Positions 11,263-21,858 of a stretch of DNA of 64,000 bases are shown piece by piece. Origin of the DNA: Mycogone perniciosa (taxonomy: Eukaryota > Ascomycota > Sordariomycetes > Hypocreales > Hypocreaceae); the NCBI GenBank assembly GCA_025331125.1, contig JAOALB010000076.1:1-64000 (forward strand), written 5' to 3'. Within the stretch, counting starts at the first letter, position 1. Each line of letters opens with the position of its first letter. Made by a program: the position numbers and the translations under genes. The notes below the pieces were generated by a model. That model searched no databases. It was not told where the DNA came from and saw nothing but the letters and a program-made list of their open reading frames with translations.

Positions 11263-13989
11263 CTAGCCCCTGACAGCCGCTCCCAGAGCTCCGCCCGTGA
11301 ACTGCGTGCCACCAGCCTGTCGCTGCGGGTTGCCGCCTCCGCGAGGGCCTCCCCTGCCGCCACGCTGGCCTCCCCTGTGACCTCCTCGGCCCCTGCCGCC
11401 TTGTCGCTCAAAGGCGCTTGAGGTGCCTTGTGTGCGCTGCTCCAGCGTGCGCTCGTTGGTCTCGATGAGCGCGCTGGCCTTGTCGGACAGAGCGAGGGCG
11501 AGAGACTGCAGTCGGCTGAGCTCGACACCCTTGCGGAAGATGACGTTGGAGGTGACCTGGTCGAGCGAGGCCGCCAGCTCCTCGTGGCTGATCATCTTGC
11601 TGATAATGGCAGCCACCTTGGTGGTGTCGAGTTCGAACATGCCGCTGAGCGTGTCGATGGCGAGGGTGTCGTAGAAGGGGGCATAGGTGAAGAGGTATGT
11701 TCGCAGACCCTCCTCCTGGATCTGCTTCGACAGCATGGTCTTGATCTCGTCGGTGTTGGGCATCAAGTCCCAGATCTTGATGCTGTGGATGTAGCTGATT
11801 GACTTCTTCCACTCGCCGGCGGCCAGGGCCTTGGATGCTTGCATCACATGGTCTCGAGTGTTCTCCGGAGGTCCAGTGAAGATCTGTCTCTCGTGGTACT
11901 CGAGCATGCGGCGGTATGTCTTGCTAATGACACGCTTCTTGACATCTGGGGATGAGCCGGTCTGTGCCAGGAGCGGGATCTCCAGAAGCATACTACATGT
12001 CAGGTAAACACACTCGAGCAGCTCAAGGTTGATGTGCATGTGGAAAGGCAGCTGTCTCTGCTTCTCTAGGCGCTCCTGTTCAGGAGACACCTGGTTGTAC
12101 CTCTGCATCATCACGCCCTGGGCTAGCAACTCCTTTTGCCGACCACTGCCGCAAATCTCCTGCAGGGTGTTCTGGGCATCATACACCAGACCCTTGCGGA
12201 AAGCGCAGAGGCCGATCTGAACGAGCGTTCGGTTATACAAGATTTGGCTCTGAACGTCAAACCCGTTGACCGTCTCTTGCAGATGTGACATCAGCATCAT
12301 GTCGCGAGCCTTGTAGTACTCGTCATGGAGCGCAAGGAAGTAGACCTGGCAAAGCAGGGCCCGAGCGCGGATAATGCCCTCGCTGTTGTTGTAAAGGTAG
12401 TTGCAGAGGACGTTGACAAGGGATGTGGGGTCCTCAGCCTGGTTGCGAGGGGTGGTGATGGAGTCAACATCATCACCAACCGTCTTCCAGCAGTTCTCCT
12501 CGAACGTCTTGACAACCTGGGCGGGCTATCATTTCGGGTTAGATATACACGAGTTTTTATCCAATGGATTGTCCTACGTACCTTGAAGTAGACATGCTCC
12601 AGTCGTCGCATGACAATTCGGTTCAAGCTATCCTGAGGAACCTCAACAGCCTCATCCTTCTTCAGGGCCTCATAGTACAGAAGGCCACGGAAGATGATGT
12701 TGTACAACGCACCCTCGTCCTGCAAGCGCTCGATGTACTCTGAAGTGTGGGGGTCAATGCTTTGCAGCGAGCGGTGGAGTTCATCATCAAGTCTCTCAAT
12801 ATAAGACACGATGCTGCCAGCAACCTTGATGTGCTTCTCACCGGGCTGCAGAGTAGGAGGTTTCTCGTCATCATCCCACTCCTCAACATTCTCAACCACC
12901 ACATATTCTGAAGTCTCCGCAAGGATCTTCAGGAGAGCAGACAACTCCTTCTCGGCGGCCTTCCAGTGGTCGAGGGGCATAGTGTTGGAAGTTCCCGAGC
13001 CGAGGTCGAATCTGGCGGAGACCAGGGTTAGGAGAACGCGGATCTGCTGGTAAGGGGTGTTTGCAATTTCGCTGAGCTTCTCCATAACTTTGATTTGCTC
13101 CTGTCGGTCGGTGTTCTTCTTTCCACGGGTCTCCATGATGCCTCGCAGATGCTTGAAGATACTTTCAGGAGTGTACTGCAGAGTGCGACCACCCTTGCCA
13201 ACGGTGGCAAAGCCATCGTCTGCAAGCTCTTCTTCCGCGTCGTCCAAATCGAACTTGATGGTCTTCTTGACCTTGGGAACGGGAACTTCCTCCTCCTCTG
13301 GGTCGGATGACCACATGTAGGTGCCCTTGTCCTCTCGGTAGACCTCAATCTGGGCCTGGTAGTCCTTGTTGGTCTTCTTGATCTTTTGCTTCACGGCGTT
13401 GAGGGCTCGGGCTTGGATAGCGTTCATCTTCTTCGGCGTAACCTTCTGCTTGGCCAGAGTCTCGTTCATGAACTCCTCGATCTCGGCAATGATTCGGATG
13501 TATGCTTTGGGCGTCTTGCCGCCATCCTGGAACTTGGTCACTTGTCGGTTGAGCTTGTCAAACTCTGCATGGTATGTCAGCGCTATTTCTCAAGTAACAT
13601 ATCATCTCTTCCTTTTCCAAGGTCATACCGGTTGAGATCAGGGTCCAGTCGCCATTCTTCTGGCCGTTTTCAATCTGCTTGATGGAGGTCTCGAGTTCGT
13701 CCAAACGCTTGAGTTTGGCGCTCTTGACCTTGGCTCGTACTTCGTCATCGCTGCCGTCACTGTCTGATTCAATATCCCTCAAGAATCTGTTGGCACCCTG
13801 CTCCGCCTCCCCGGCATCACCCTCGCCCTCCTCGCTCTCGTCATCGGAGGCGTTATCGAAGTCGTCGGAATCCTGGTCAGAACCTCCCTGGTTGAGTTCC
13901 TGATCCTCCTCTCCGGAGTAGAGCTCCTCCTCATCACTGGAGCTGTCGCTGGAACTATCATCGCCGCCGCGGCGGAAAAATCGAGACAT
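11263..13989 (-). CDS. NIP1: Eukaryotic translation initiation factor 3 subunit C (eIF3c)
   Basis: Three exons, 13989-13629, 13564-12582 and 12525-11263, with introns of 64 and 56 bp, 868 aa. The N-terminus MSRFFRRGGDDSSSDSSSDEEE is the usual acidic-serine start of NIP1. The middle has EFDKLNRQVTKFQ, LGSGTSNTMPLDHWK and LEHVYFKPAQVVKTFEENCW. The C-terminal PCI domain includes LPFHMHINLELLECVYLTCSML and FELDTTKVAAIISKMI, followed by an RGG/Gly-rich tail. eIF3c is a core cytoplasmic eIF3 subunit that binds eIF1 and eIF5 and promotes start-site selection on the 40S subunit. It is divergent from ISA2, with 364 bp between the two start codons. Confidence 0.95.
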
Positions 13990-14353
13990 CTTGGCGGAGC
14001 TTTTTCCTCTTTTCGACCTGGTTGCTGGACTCGGGTCAAACAAAGGCTCGCGAGATTGCGCGGGGTTGACTCGAAGTTGGTCAAAAATTGATGATTTTTG
14101 GTGGGAGGTGGGGCGGCACCTTGGGGCTTAGCGAGAGGCATGTGTGAACTTAGTGTGCCCACAGCGTTTTTCCCGGCTTACCTAAGCCATTGTGGCCACT
14201 GAAGCTAGTCCATTGGTTGTGCTGTGCCTGCCTGGCTTGCCTGGCCTGACATCAGCGGAAACCGACGGCGACACTTTCTCGGCTGCAAAACCATAACCCA
14301 GATTCCGATTTCTCAGCAGATCGACGACATCCAAAACGCCTACAGCAGCCATC
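13990..14353. promoter_or_regulatory. Bidirectional promoter region, NIP1 / ISA2
   Basis: 364 bp separate the start codons of two divergent genes, so they must share promoter DNA. No specific binding site was identified. Confidence 0.5.
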
Positions 14354-15137
14354 ATGACGCCCATATCGTGCGCAAATGGCGCCTCTACCGCGCGGTCGTT
14401 TGTTCAGCTTGCCAAACGACGTTATTCTACGACTTCGACTTGCTCCACGACCCCTCTTGACTTTCTCATTCCGCGCGGCGCATGTGCTTCCTCCCGATTG
14501 CGGACTGTCGATGCCACACCTCGGTTTTTGCCCCGGACAAGAAGCCCCTTGATTCAAAGACCATCTGGTTTTTCAAGACGCCATTATCCTTCTTTAATTC
14601 GGAATTTCACGGCTTCGGCATCCCGACTGTCGACGAGATGTGTCCAAAATTCACTGAAGGATGAGGATGGGAATGAAATGATGCTAGAGATAACCCCACG
14701 AGCAGCCAAGGTACGCGCTCGCCATTGGCATATCCATTCGAATCAGTGCTAATTCAAGAAACCAGCGTCTCTCCGAGATTATGGTTAAGGATAAGAACCC
14801 AAACCTCGCGCTGCGCATCCAAGTCGAGAGTGGCGGCTGCCATGGATTCCAATACCTCATGAGCCTCATCACGATTCCAGCAAAGGACGCCCAGGAGCGG
14901 TCCTCCGTGGTCAATGAAGATGACAGCATCTTCCAATACGTCGCGGAGGTAACAGATCCGGCAATTGGCTCACAACAGACTCCCAGAATTATTCTCGACG
15001 AGCCATCTCTAGAACTCCTTAAGGGCAGCAAGGTGGACTTTACAATGGAGCTGATCGGGTCGCAATTCAAGATCGTCGACAACCCGTATGCGACGAGCAG
15101 TTGTGGATGCGGAACTAGCTTTGACATAAAGGGATAG
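14354..15137 (+). CDS. ISA2: Mitochondrial iron-sulfur cluster assembly protein Isa2
   Basis: Two exons, 14354-14710 and 14766-15137, with a 55-bp intron joined in phase 0 (PRAAK/RLSEIM), 242 aa. The first 100 residues are rich in R, S and T and poor in acids, as in a mitochondrial presequence. The A-type carrier domain follows: LALRIQVESGGCHGFQY contains the first conserved Cys, and SSCGCGTSF holds the C-G-C pair near the C-terminus. Isa2 works with Isa1 and Iba57 to mature mitochondrial [4Fe-4S] proteins such as aconitase. All three cysteines expected in the family are present. Confidence 0.93.
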
Positions 15138-15480
15138 AAGTTAATACGGCCTTCGTGTTACAGGTAGTATTGTAGGAAGAGGTGGGACATCATAGCCAAT
15201 TGCCACTCCACTATTTGTAATACCAGTAGAAGTTCAAACGGCACGGCCACACATAGGGACACCAAAAAAGAGGACATGCGTCAACATAGATAGCAGACAG
15301 CATAGCATTGTTCACATTGGTTATAAGCATCACGCGGCATGGAAGCTCTAGTGTCATTCATCGTAGAATCAATTTCACAAGACATGTCGTGATACCACCA
15401 ACGCCGAGCAACCATGCATAGATATTTTCCAGTTCCCGCTACCATTTCCCTTTAACCCTTAACCTTTTCCAGTTACTGCT
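15138..15480. other. Shared 3' flanks of ISA2 and RPL7
   Basis: 343 bp between two convergent stop codons. It presumably holds both 3' UTRs and poly(A) sites. Nothing else was recognised. Confidence 0.4.
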
Positions 15481-16991
15481 CTAGTTCATCTGGCGGATAA
15501 GAGCGTTGATGGCCTCCTCGCGGTTGCCGAGGTCACCACCCTCAATGAAGTGCTTGAACTTGCGGGGGCGGAAGCCACCGTTGGGGTTGCTGAGCTTGAA
15601 GGGCCACAGGAAGTTGGCGGCCTGCTTGAAGTTGGGGCCAACGGTGAAGATCTCGTGGACGAGATCCTCAACGCAGACAATGCCGTACTTGCCGAGGTTC
15701 TCCTCAATGAGGGAGTTGTCAGTCAGAGCAATGCGCTGCTTATTGATCTTTCCGTATCCACGCTTGTAGATGAGCTCCTTGACGGACTTCAGGTTGGGGT
15801 AACCGTAGGCGATCCAGGGCTCAACAATCTTGAGCATCTCAGTGATGGCCTTGGTGACCCTCAGGAAGACACCGTTGTTGATCTGGAGGAGACGGAGAAG
15901 CTGAAGGACCTTGCGGGGCTTGGGGGGCATCTTGTTGATACTGCAGTGCTGTTAGCCACATGTTTGTTTCATGTGCGTTTATGGATTGGAATTACATACC
16001 CCTTGATACGGACGACGAAGATCAGCTTGGCCTCAGCGGGGATGTAGGCAGAGTCATCGGCCTTGGCAGCGCGGCGGAGACGGATCTTCTCACGCTCCGC
16101 ATCACGGTACTCCCTGACGTACTTCTCAGCACGCTTGAAGATGACGCCACGCTTCTCCTTGTTGGCCTGAAGAGCTGTTAGTTATAGAGTTCACACAACC
16201 AACGGCCAAAAAGAAGAGTTGTTCAGGCAATGTCAGACCCGAAAGAAGGTTAATTATCAACAACATCGACACAAAAGTGTCTAGTCGATAGGTATGTTGT
16301 GCATCATAATGCCATGAGAGGAGGGGGGAGAATACATACAGCCTTCTTCTTCTGGACCTCAGCGGTACGCTCGGCGCGGGCCTTCTCCTGGCTCTTGCGC
16401 TTCTTGAGAAGGGTCTCAGGGACCAGGATCTGGTCGTTGGTGGGGACGGTGCTACATTCAATCAGATTAGTACGTAGTCCGCCATACCGAGGTATGGAAC
16501 AGAGCCGATGCAAGAACTGTAGCTGAAGCGCGACATTCTCTGCTTTGGCTGACCCGAATTGAATTTAATCGGTGAGACAGAGCCACGTTCCCACAGCAGT
16601 GGTACTTGTGTCCTCAATCACTCATCCGACAACACCCCGGACAGCAATGTGTCTAGGAGATGCTTTGTCACTAGCCATGGTATTGAGGCTTTCGCCAATC
16701 TCCACCAATTGCCATACGCGACGATGAATTTCAGAGAGAAGACGCGTGTAGCAATTCTTCATCTCCAACACCCCGTACCATCGTCTCTCTAACCCGCAAG
16801 CTGTTGTTCCAAGCCTGAGTAGCTGAGGGAGATGTCCGGGAGGGATCGAGCTGGCAGACCGACATTTTCTCCGTCAAGAGAAAACCATCAATCGACTGCC
16901 CAGCGAGAGGACCACGACAATCTGCAAACACTCGAGACCGGGCGTCTGCCCCGTATCGCAACGTTCAGGGAGGAGGAACATACGGAGACAT
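15481..16991 (-). CDS. RPL7: 60S ribosomal protein L7 (uL30)
   Basis: Four exons: 16991-16984 (8 nt), 16451-16340, 16166-16000 and 15940-15481, 248 aa, as in other eukaryotes. The tiny first exon reads ATGTCTCC and splices to give MSPTVPTNDQILVPETLLKK. Later blocks are ANKEKRGVIFKRAEKYV, AKLIFVVRIKGINKMPPKPRK, KRGYGKINKQRIALTDN and CVEDLVHEIFTVG, all diagnostic of uL30. Introns are 532, 173 and 59 bp. The first is unusually long for this window, and the second carries the snoRNA candidate. The protein acts in the large ribosomal subunit. Its start lies 338 bp from that of the divergent RPS14. Confidence 0.95.
16226..16313 (-). ncRNA. Candidate C/D-box snoRNA (snR39/snR39b-like) in RPL7 intron 2
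   Basis: Reading the minus strand, a GGCA stem half (16313-16310) precedes a C-box-like ATGATGC (16307-16301). A perfect GACAC-TTTT-GTGTC hairpin follows (16281-16268). Then comes the guide TCTTTCGGGT directly before a D box CTGA (16236-16233), and a TGCC stem half (16229-16226) that pairs with GGCA. The guide complements ACCCGAAAGA of 25S rRNA, a stretch that I recall as carrying Gm805 and Am807 in yeast. The fifth base upstream of the D box pairs with the G. Yeast snR39 and snR59, which guide Am807, sit in introns of RPL7A and RPL7B, so host and target both fit. The C box deviates at its last base. Confidence 0.7.
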
Positions 16992-17329
16992 GTTGACGAC
17001 GTCGGCTGCTGGTGATGTCGGTTAGTATTGACGGAGTGGAAGAGAAAGAGAGCTTGAGGGGGGAGCGAAGAAAAGGGTCTTTTTTTTCCTGAAGTGGAGC
17101 TCGAAGAAGAACCCACTTAAAAATTTCGGAGGTACCTCTAGGGCAGGGCTTTGCAAAATTATCAATCGCACACCGATTCTTTATGCAAAATTTCTGCCGC
17201 GCCCCACCGCCCCGCTGACCACCTCGCCTGTAAACCACCAAGTCTATCACCACCATTTTGACCTCTTTGAGCGATCTTGCAATTCCAACCGCCAAGTGAC
17301 GAGAAACCAGACGTCGTCGATATTCCAAA
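16992..17329. promoter_or_regulatory. Bidirectional ribosomal-protein promoter, RPL7 / RPS14
   Basis: 338 bp separate the start codons of two divergent ribosomal protein genes. A CTAGGGCAGGG sequence (about 17138-17148) is telobox-like, and AT-rich AAAATTT blocks follow. The boundaries of each core promoter cannot be set from sequence alone. Confidence 0.5.
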
Positions 17330-17933
17330 ATGCCCCCCAAGAAGGTCGCCGCCCCCAAGGAGAACATCTCCTTGGGCCCCTCCGTCCGTGATGGTACGTG
17401 CAGATGAGATATCTCTATATCTTCACGAAATGCACCATTCCACGGAACCGCCGACTTGCTAACAAAATGCGATCGAACAGGCGAGCTCGTCTTCGGCGTC
17501 GCTCGTATCTTCGCCTCCTTCAACGATACCTTCGTCCACGTCACCGATCTGTCCGGCCGTGAAACCATCACCCGTGTCACTGGTGGTATGAAGGTCAAGG
17601 CCGATCGTGACGAGTCCTCCCCCTACGCCGCCATGTTGGCTGCCCAGGACGTCGCTGCGCGATGCAAGGAGCTGGGCATCAACGCCCTGCACATCAAGAT
17701 CCGTGCCACCGGAGGTATGGCGACAGCATTCCCCTCGCCATTGAGTCGGTATCGTGGAAGACTAACGGAGGATTTTTCTAGGTAACGGCACCAAGACCCC
17801 CGGCCCCGGTGCCCAGTCTGCTCTCCGTGCTCTGGCCCGTGCCGGCATGAAGATCGGCCGCATTGAGGACGTCACCCCTACCCCCTCCGACTCTACCCGC
17901 AGAAAGGGTGGTCGCCGTGGTCGTCGTCTGTGA
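17330..17933 (+). CDS. RPS14: 40S ribosomal protein S14 (uS11)
   Basis: Three exons, 17330-17393, 17481-17714 and 17782-17933, joined in phase 1 both times, 149 aa, the usual eukaryotic length. Diagnostic blocks are MPPKKVAAPKENISLGPSV, GVARIFASFNDTFVHVTDLSG, RETITRVTGGMKVKADRDESS, LHIKIRATGGNGTKTPGPGAQ and the C-terminal RKGGRRGRRL. The protein lies at the 40S platform. It is convergent with the RAD26 gene (436 bp apart). Confidence 0.96.
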
Positions 17934-18369
17934 TTTGCCCACATCACATATGGCGCGTGGGCTTGGTTTCGGACAGGAGTTTCGCTGTCTTGGTTTTTCC
18001 GTGGCGTTGAGAAAGACGAGGGGAACGGCCACTGTGCCTGGTCTCCATTCTACCATGCTATGCCGAGTCTACTAAAGGCTTGAGCGAAGCAGTAGCAGTT
18101 ACGAATTCGCCCGAAAAAGGCTATGAACAAGTACTTCCTGTCAGAGCAAGACTCTTCTGTGATATCCATCTCGTGATGATCCACTAAGACTCAATCGCAG
18201 ACAATGAATGAATAAATGAGTGATGAGCAGTTCTGTTTATTGTGTTGCTTTGAATACCTCTGATCCCTTGACCTCTATGCCCATACTCCACGCTTAGGGA
18301 AATATTACAGCTGATATCTAATCTAACAGAATAATCCAGATCTTGCGGTTTGAAGCTCAGGATCCCCAT
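17934..18369. other. Shared 3' flanks of RPS14 and RAD26
   Basis: 436 bp between convergent stop codons. No further feature was recognised. Confidence 0.4.
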
Positions 18370-21300
18370 TTACTTGAAACCAGGCTTGAGAGACCACATT
18401 CCCCTTCCTGTGCTACTGACCCTATTCAAGACCGCAATCATCTCCAGCGCGGCCTTGAACTCATCGCTCTGCTTTTTCCCAGGACAATAGGGGTTGAAGT
18501 GATCGACCAGCATCTTGCTGGGCACATTTCCTCCTTGTCGATTGATAAACGTCTTGATCAGCGGTATGAAGTCCTTGGCTTTCATGTTTCTCTCGATACC
18601 AGGAGTCCCTGACCGTGAGTTGCTACCGCTATCCAATCCCTGGCGGTTTGCGAGGTTACTCATGATACCCGCTGAACTCGGCCCACCGCGGCGACGGTTT
18701 GCGCCAGGTCGCCCAGCCTCTCCAACTTCTCCTGTCCAAGTAACAGTACCAATTGGCACGTGCCTGGCTTCCTCACCCGCCTGGCGTAGATGGGCAGCAG
18801 CTTGACGGGCGACCATGTTGGCCTCTTGGCGAAGGACGCTCATATCCGCTTTCGCCTTCTGCGGGCCATTGACAATCCGCTCATGATCGTAGGCACTGTT
18901 CACTGATCGCGCAAAAATGCCTTCCAGCATGCGCTTCTCATCATTTGCCGACAAATCCTCTGTAAACTCCTCCATTGCCGCGACCAAGTCTATGCTCTTC
19001 AATTCACTCCGCTCCTTATCATCCTTGCTCCGGCCCACACTCCCAATCGACATGATATTCTTGGAATCGGCTTTGTCTGTTTTTTTGGCCAAGTTGACCT
19101 CCGCGCCTTTAAAGACCTCACTTCGCTGCGCAGCTGCATCTCCATCTCTATTGAAGCTGAATAGATCGTATAGATCAGACAGGTCGTAAGAGCTCCGTTG
19201 CTTCGGATCCTTAAGGACTTTGTTCGTCATGAATTGCTTGAATATTTGCCGATGGTAGATCTTCTCCTCGATTGTGCCTTCGGTCATCAGTCGATAGATC
19301 TTGACGGGTTTATTCTGGCCCAGCCTCCATGCTCGTTCTCGAGCTTGAAGATCAGTAGATGGGTTCCAATCCGGGTCGAAGATGATGATTCGATCAGCAC
19401 CAGTCAGGTTGGTTCCCAGCCCGCCAGTTCGAGTCGTCATCAGAAAGACATGAATGTCTGGATCCGAGTTGAACTTGTCAATCATGGGTTGTCGCTGATC
19501 AACTGGAGTCTCTCCGTCCATTCTAACATATGTGATTTCACATTCTCTCATACACTTCTCGATAATATTCAGCATCTGCTTACCTTGCGAAAACAGCAAC
19601 GTTTTGTGGCCATTTGGAATCATGACCTTTTGCAACAGGTCTTTTGTTAACTGCAACTTTGCCGAGAGTTTCGGGTTGCCAAAGTTATACCCAGCCTTCT
19701 GTGCAAGGCCCTTGTCCAAGAGATCTGGGTGGTTGCAGATCTTGCGGAGGATATCGATTCCATACAGTGACTGGCGTCTCTTATGCAGAATTGCTGATAC
19801 CTCATCTGACTGGATGAATGTCTCGTATGCCTTGCGTTGGCCTTCAGTGAGTTTGCAGAATAAGACCTGCTCGGTCTTTTCTGGAAGGTCCGCCGCCACA
19901 TCGACCTTCAACCGCTGAAGTAAATACTGGTTGATGGTCTCTTTCAAAGCTTCTGCGCACTTCTCAGCAGTCATGACTTGGAGGTTCGAGGCATTCGCAT
20001 AGCCACCCTGTCGAATAGGTATTTCGAATTGTGCTCTAAAGTTGACAAGAGTTCCCAAGCGCATTGGATAAATGAAATCAAAGAGTGACCAGAGCTCAGT
20101 TAAATTATTCTGCACGGGCGTTCCGGAGAGAATGACGCGATTAGGAGTATTGAGCTCCTTGCAGGTGACGGTGATTTCAGCATTGGGATTTCGAATCTTG
20201 TGTCCTTCATCGAGCACCGCATAGTTCCACTCAACCGGCAATAGCTCTTCGGCATATGTATGGAGACCAGCATATGTGGTCACCAAAACGTGTCCTTTCT
20301 GGAGGACTCCTCTAACAATCCTCCTTGCGGCCTTTTCAGACTTGGTTGCCATCGGGCGAGAATTTTCCACATCATACTCGTCCTCAAGTTTGGGGTTCAT
20401 CATACCACTGCCTGAAGAGTGCAGGATAGAAACTCGTAGAGGTGGCCACCAGCGATGAAACTCACTCACCCATTGGCGAAGGAGAGTGGCTGGAGCAACC
20501 ACGATGACTGGCCTTTTGAGCTTTTTGCTATAATGCAGCGCGGCAATGAAAGCAATCAGCTGAACAGTTTTTCCAAGACCCATTTCATCTCCAATGATGC
20601 CACCAACGCTCTGCTTGTACAATTCGGCGAGCCACTGTACGCCAGTCTTCTGGTATCCGAACAAGGACGGATGGATATCGCCCGGCAGTTTGAGGTCGTC
20701 CGTAATATGGTGGTCTGGGCAGCCTGGCGCAGACTTAAACCACTCTTCTTCGCCCTCATCACTTTCTTCGGCGGGCACAGCCGGATCAGCATGCTGTAGC
20801 TTGGCTCGCCTTGCACGACTCCTTCGTAAAACCCAGTCCTTAAGTCGCCTCTTGTAATAAGCTTCGCTGCCGTCATCAATCTTGCTGAGATCGATTCCCT
20901 CTTGCTCGGCAGCCTTTGCTTTCGCTTTTCTCTTGCGACGTTCCTCGCGAATGAGATCATCCTCAGTCGTTTGCTGCCAGACTGTTGAGTCATGAGATTC
21001 CGAGCCCGATGATCCTTCCGGTTCAAAGTCTGCTGAGGGGCTGCTGTCTCTCTGAGTCCGTCGTTTTTTACGTGGTCGAAGTGAAAACTCGTTCTGAACC
21101 GCAGTCCCTTGGATCTTCTCATCCGCGGTCTCGTCTGCTGTCTCGTCTTCAGCGAAACCAGGACGGCGAAGTAACTGATGCGATTGCGGTCCCTCGGTAA
21201 TTTCATCCTTGATCTGTTCTATAGCAGCTTCCTCTTCAGCATCCAAAATGGTGTCCGCAAGCTGCCCCCCGAGTCCCCCAGTGCGCGCCCCTCCTAGCTT

Positions 21301-21858
21301 GGCAAATGGTGTGATCTTGCCAGTTCGAATGAGATATTCACGCTTACTCTCACCAGGTAGTCTCTGAGACTTGACTTGGTTAACGCTCTCAAGCGGATCT
21401 TCTTCATGTCGTTTTCTGATGCGTGACTGAAAGTCCGAGATGTCATTGCTGATCTGTCGAATTTCTTCCTCGAGTCTCGCAATCTCTTTCTGGACATTTC
21501 GAGATTGATACGGATTGCCTCTCACTTGCTCCAATTGCTTATTTTCCTTGTCGAGTTGAAGCTGCAGGCGCTTTCGGCTAGCATCCAGCTTGTCAATTCG
21601 GCTTCGATCTTTCTTGTCCTCGGCCTCCATCAGGGCCGCATTCGCCTGCATGGTAATATCCCGCTCCAGCTCATTCTGGTCCCGTACCGTGCCAGTGAGG
21701 TTTTTCAGTGCGTCATCCTCGGTCATACCCACTGTCTCTTGAATGCTCAACACGGGGTCGGGTGAAAATCCTTCTTGAGCTGCTGCGACCATTTTGCCGA
21801 GTAAGGCGCTGCGGCTCTCGCCAGCGTCATCCTGGTTTTGCCCTTGCTCGGATTCCAT
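18370..21858 (-). CDS. RAD26: Transcription-coupled repair ATPase, CSB/ERCC6 family (Rad26)
   Basis: A single exon of 1162 aa. The first 350 residues are charged and partly coiled coil (about 60-150), then basic (KRKAKAKAAE). The SNF2 ATPase starts near 395: GYQKTGVQWLAEL, Walker A DEMGLGKT at 424-431, DEGH (motif II, 550-553) and SGTPVQNN near 579. The helicase C lobe has FLMTTRTGGLGTNLTGADRIIIFDPDWNP and QARERAWRLGQ (838-848). The C-terminus is Arg/Ala-rich, with a final KAALEMIAVLNRV block. CSB/Rad26 binds stalled RNA polymerase II and starts transcription-coupled nucleotide excision repair. DEGH in place of DEAH is usual for this family. The absence of introns in a gene this long is noteworthy here. 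Confidence 0.93.
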   Translation of the reverse strand: MESEQGQNQDDAGESRSALLGKMVAAAQEGFSPDPVLSIQETVGMTEDDALKNLTGTVRDQNELERDITMQANAALMEAEDKKDRSRIDKLDASRKRLQLQLDKENKQLEQVRGNPYQSRNVQKEIARLEEEIRQISNDISDFQSRIRKRHEEDPLESVNQVKSQRLPGESKREYLIRTGKITPFAKLGGARTGGLGGQLADTILDAEEEAAIEQIKDEITEGPQSHQLLRRPGFAEDETADETADEKIQGTAVQNEFSLRPRKKRRTQRDSSPSADFEPEGSSGSESHDSTVWQQTTEDDLIREERRKRKAKAKAAEQEGIDLSKIDDGSEAYYKRRLKDWVLRRSRARRAKLQHADPAVPAEESDEGEEEWFKSAPGCPDHHITDDLKLPGDIHPSLFGYQKTGVQWLAELYKQSVGGIIGDEMGLGKTVQLIAFIAALHYSKKLKRPVIVVAPATLLRQWVSEFHRWWPPLRVSILHSSGSGMMNPKLEDEYDVENSRPMATKSEKAARRIVRGVLQKGHVLVTTYAGLHTYAEELLPVEWNYAVLDEGHKIRNPNAEITVTCKELNTPNRVILSGTPVQNNLTELWSLFDFIYPMRLGTLVNFRAQFEIPIRQGGYANASNLQVMTAEKCAEALKETINQYLLQRLKVDVAADLPEKTEQVLFCKLTEGQRKAYETFIQSDEVSAILHKRRQSLYGIDILRKICNHPDLLDKGLAQKAGYNFGNPKLSAKLQLTKDLLQKVMIPNGHKTLLFSQGKQMLNIIEKCMRECEITYVRMDGETPVDQRQPMIDKFNSDPDIHVFLMTTRTGGLGTNLTGADRIIIFDPDWNPSTDLQARERAWRLGQNKPVKIYRLMTEGTIEEKIYHRQIFKQFMTNKVLKDPKQRSSYDLSDLYDLFSFNRDGDAAAQRSEVFKGAEVNLAKKTDKADSKNIMSIGSVGRSKDDKERSELKSIDLVAAMEEFTEDLSANDEKRMLEGIFARSVNSAYDHERIVNGPQKAKADMSVLRQEANMVARQAAAHLRQAGEEARHVPIGTVTWTGEVGEAGRPGANRRRGGPSSAGIMSNLANRQGLDSGSNSRSGTPGIERNMKAKDFIPLIKTFINRQGGNVPSKMLVDHFNPYCPGKKQSDEFKAALEMIAVLNRVSSTGRGMWSLKPGFK

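Noticed and set aside
16720..16765. C/D-box-like words in RPL7 intron 1
   Set aside because: The C-like and D-like boxes are only about 30 nt apart and the terminal stem and rRNA guide are missing.
20556..21206. Second large open frame within RAD26 on the same strand
   Set aside because: It lies in another phase of the SNF2 coding exon and has no domain; the RAD26 frame is complete and conserved.
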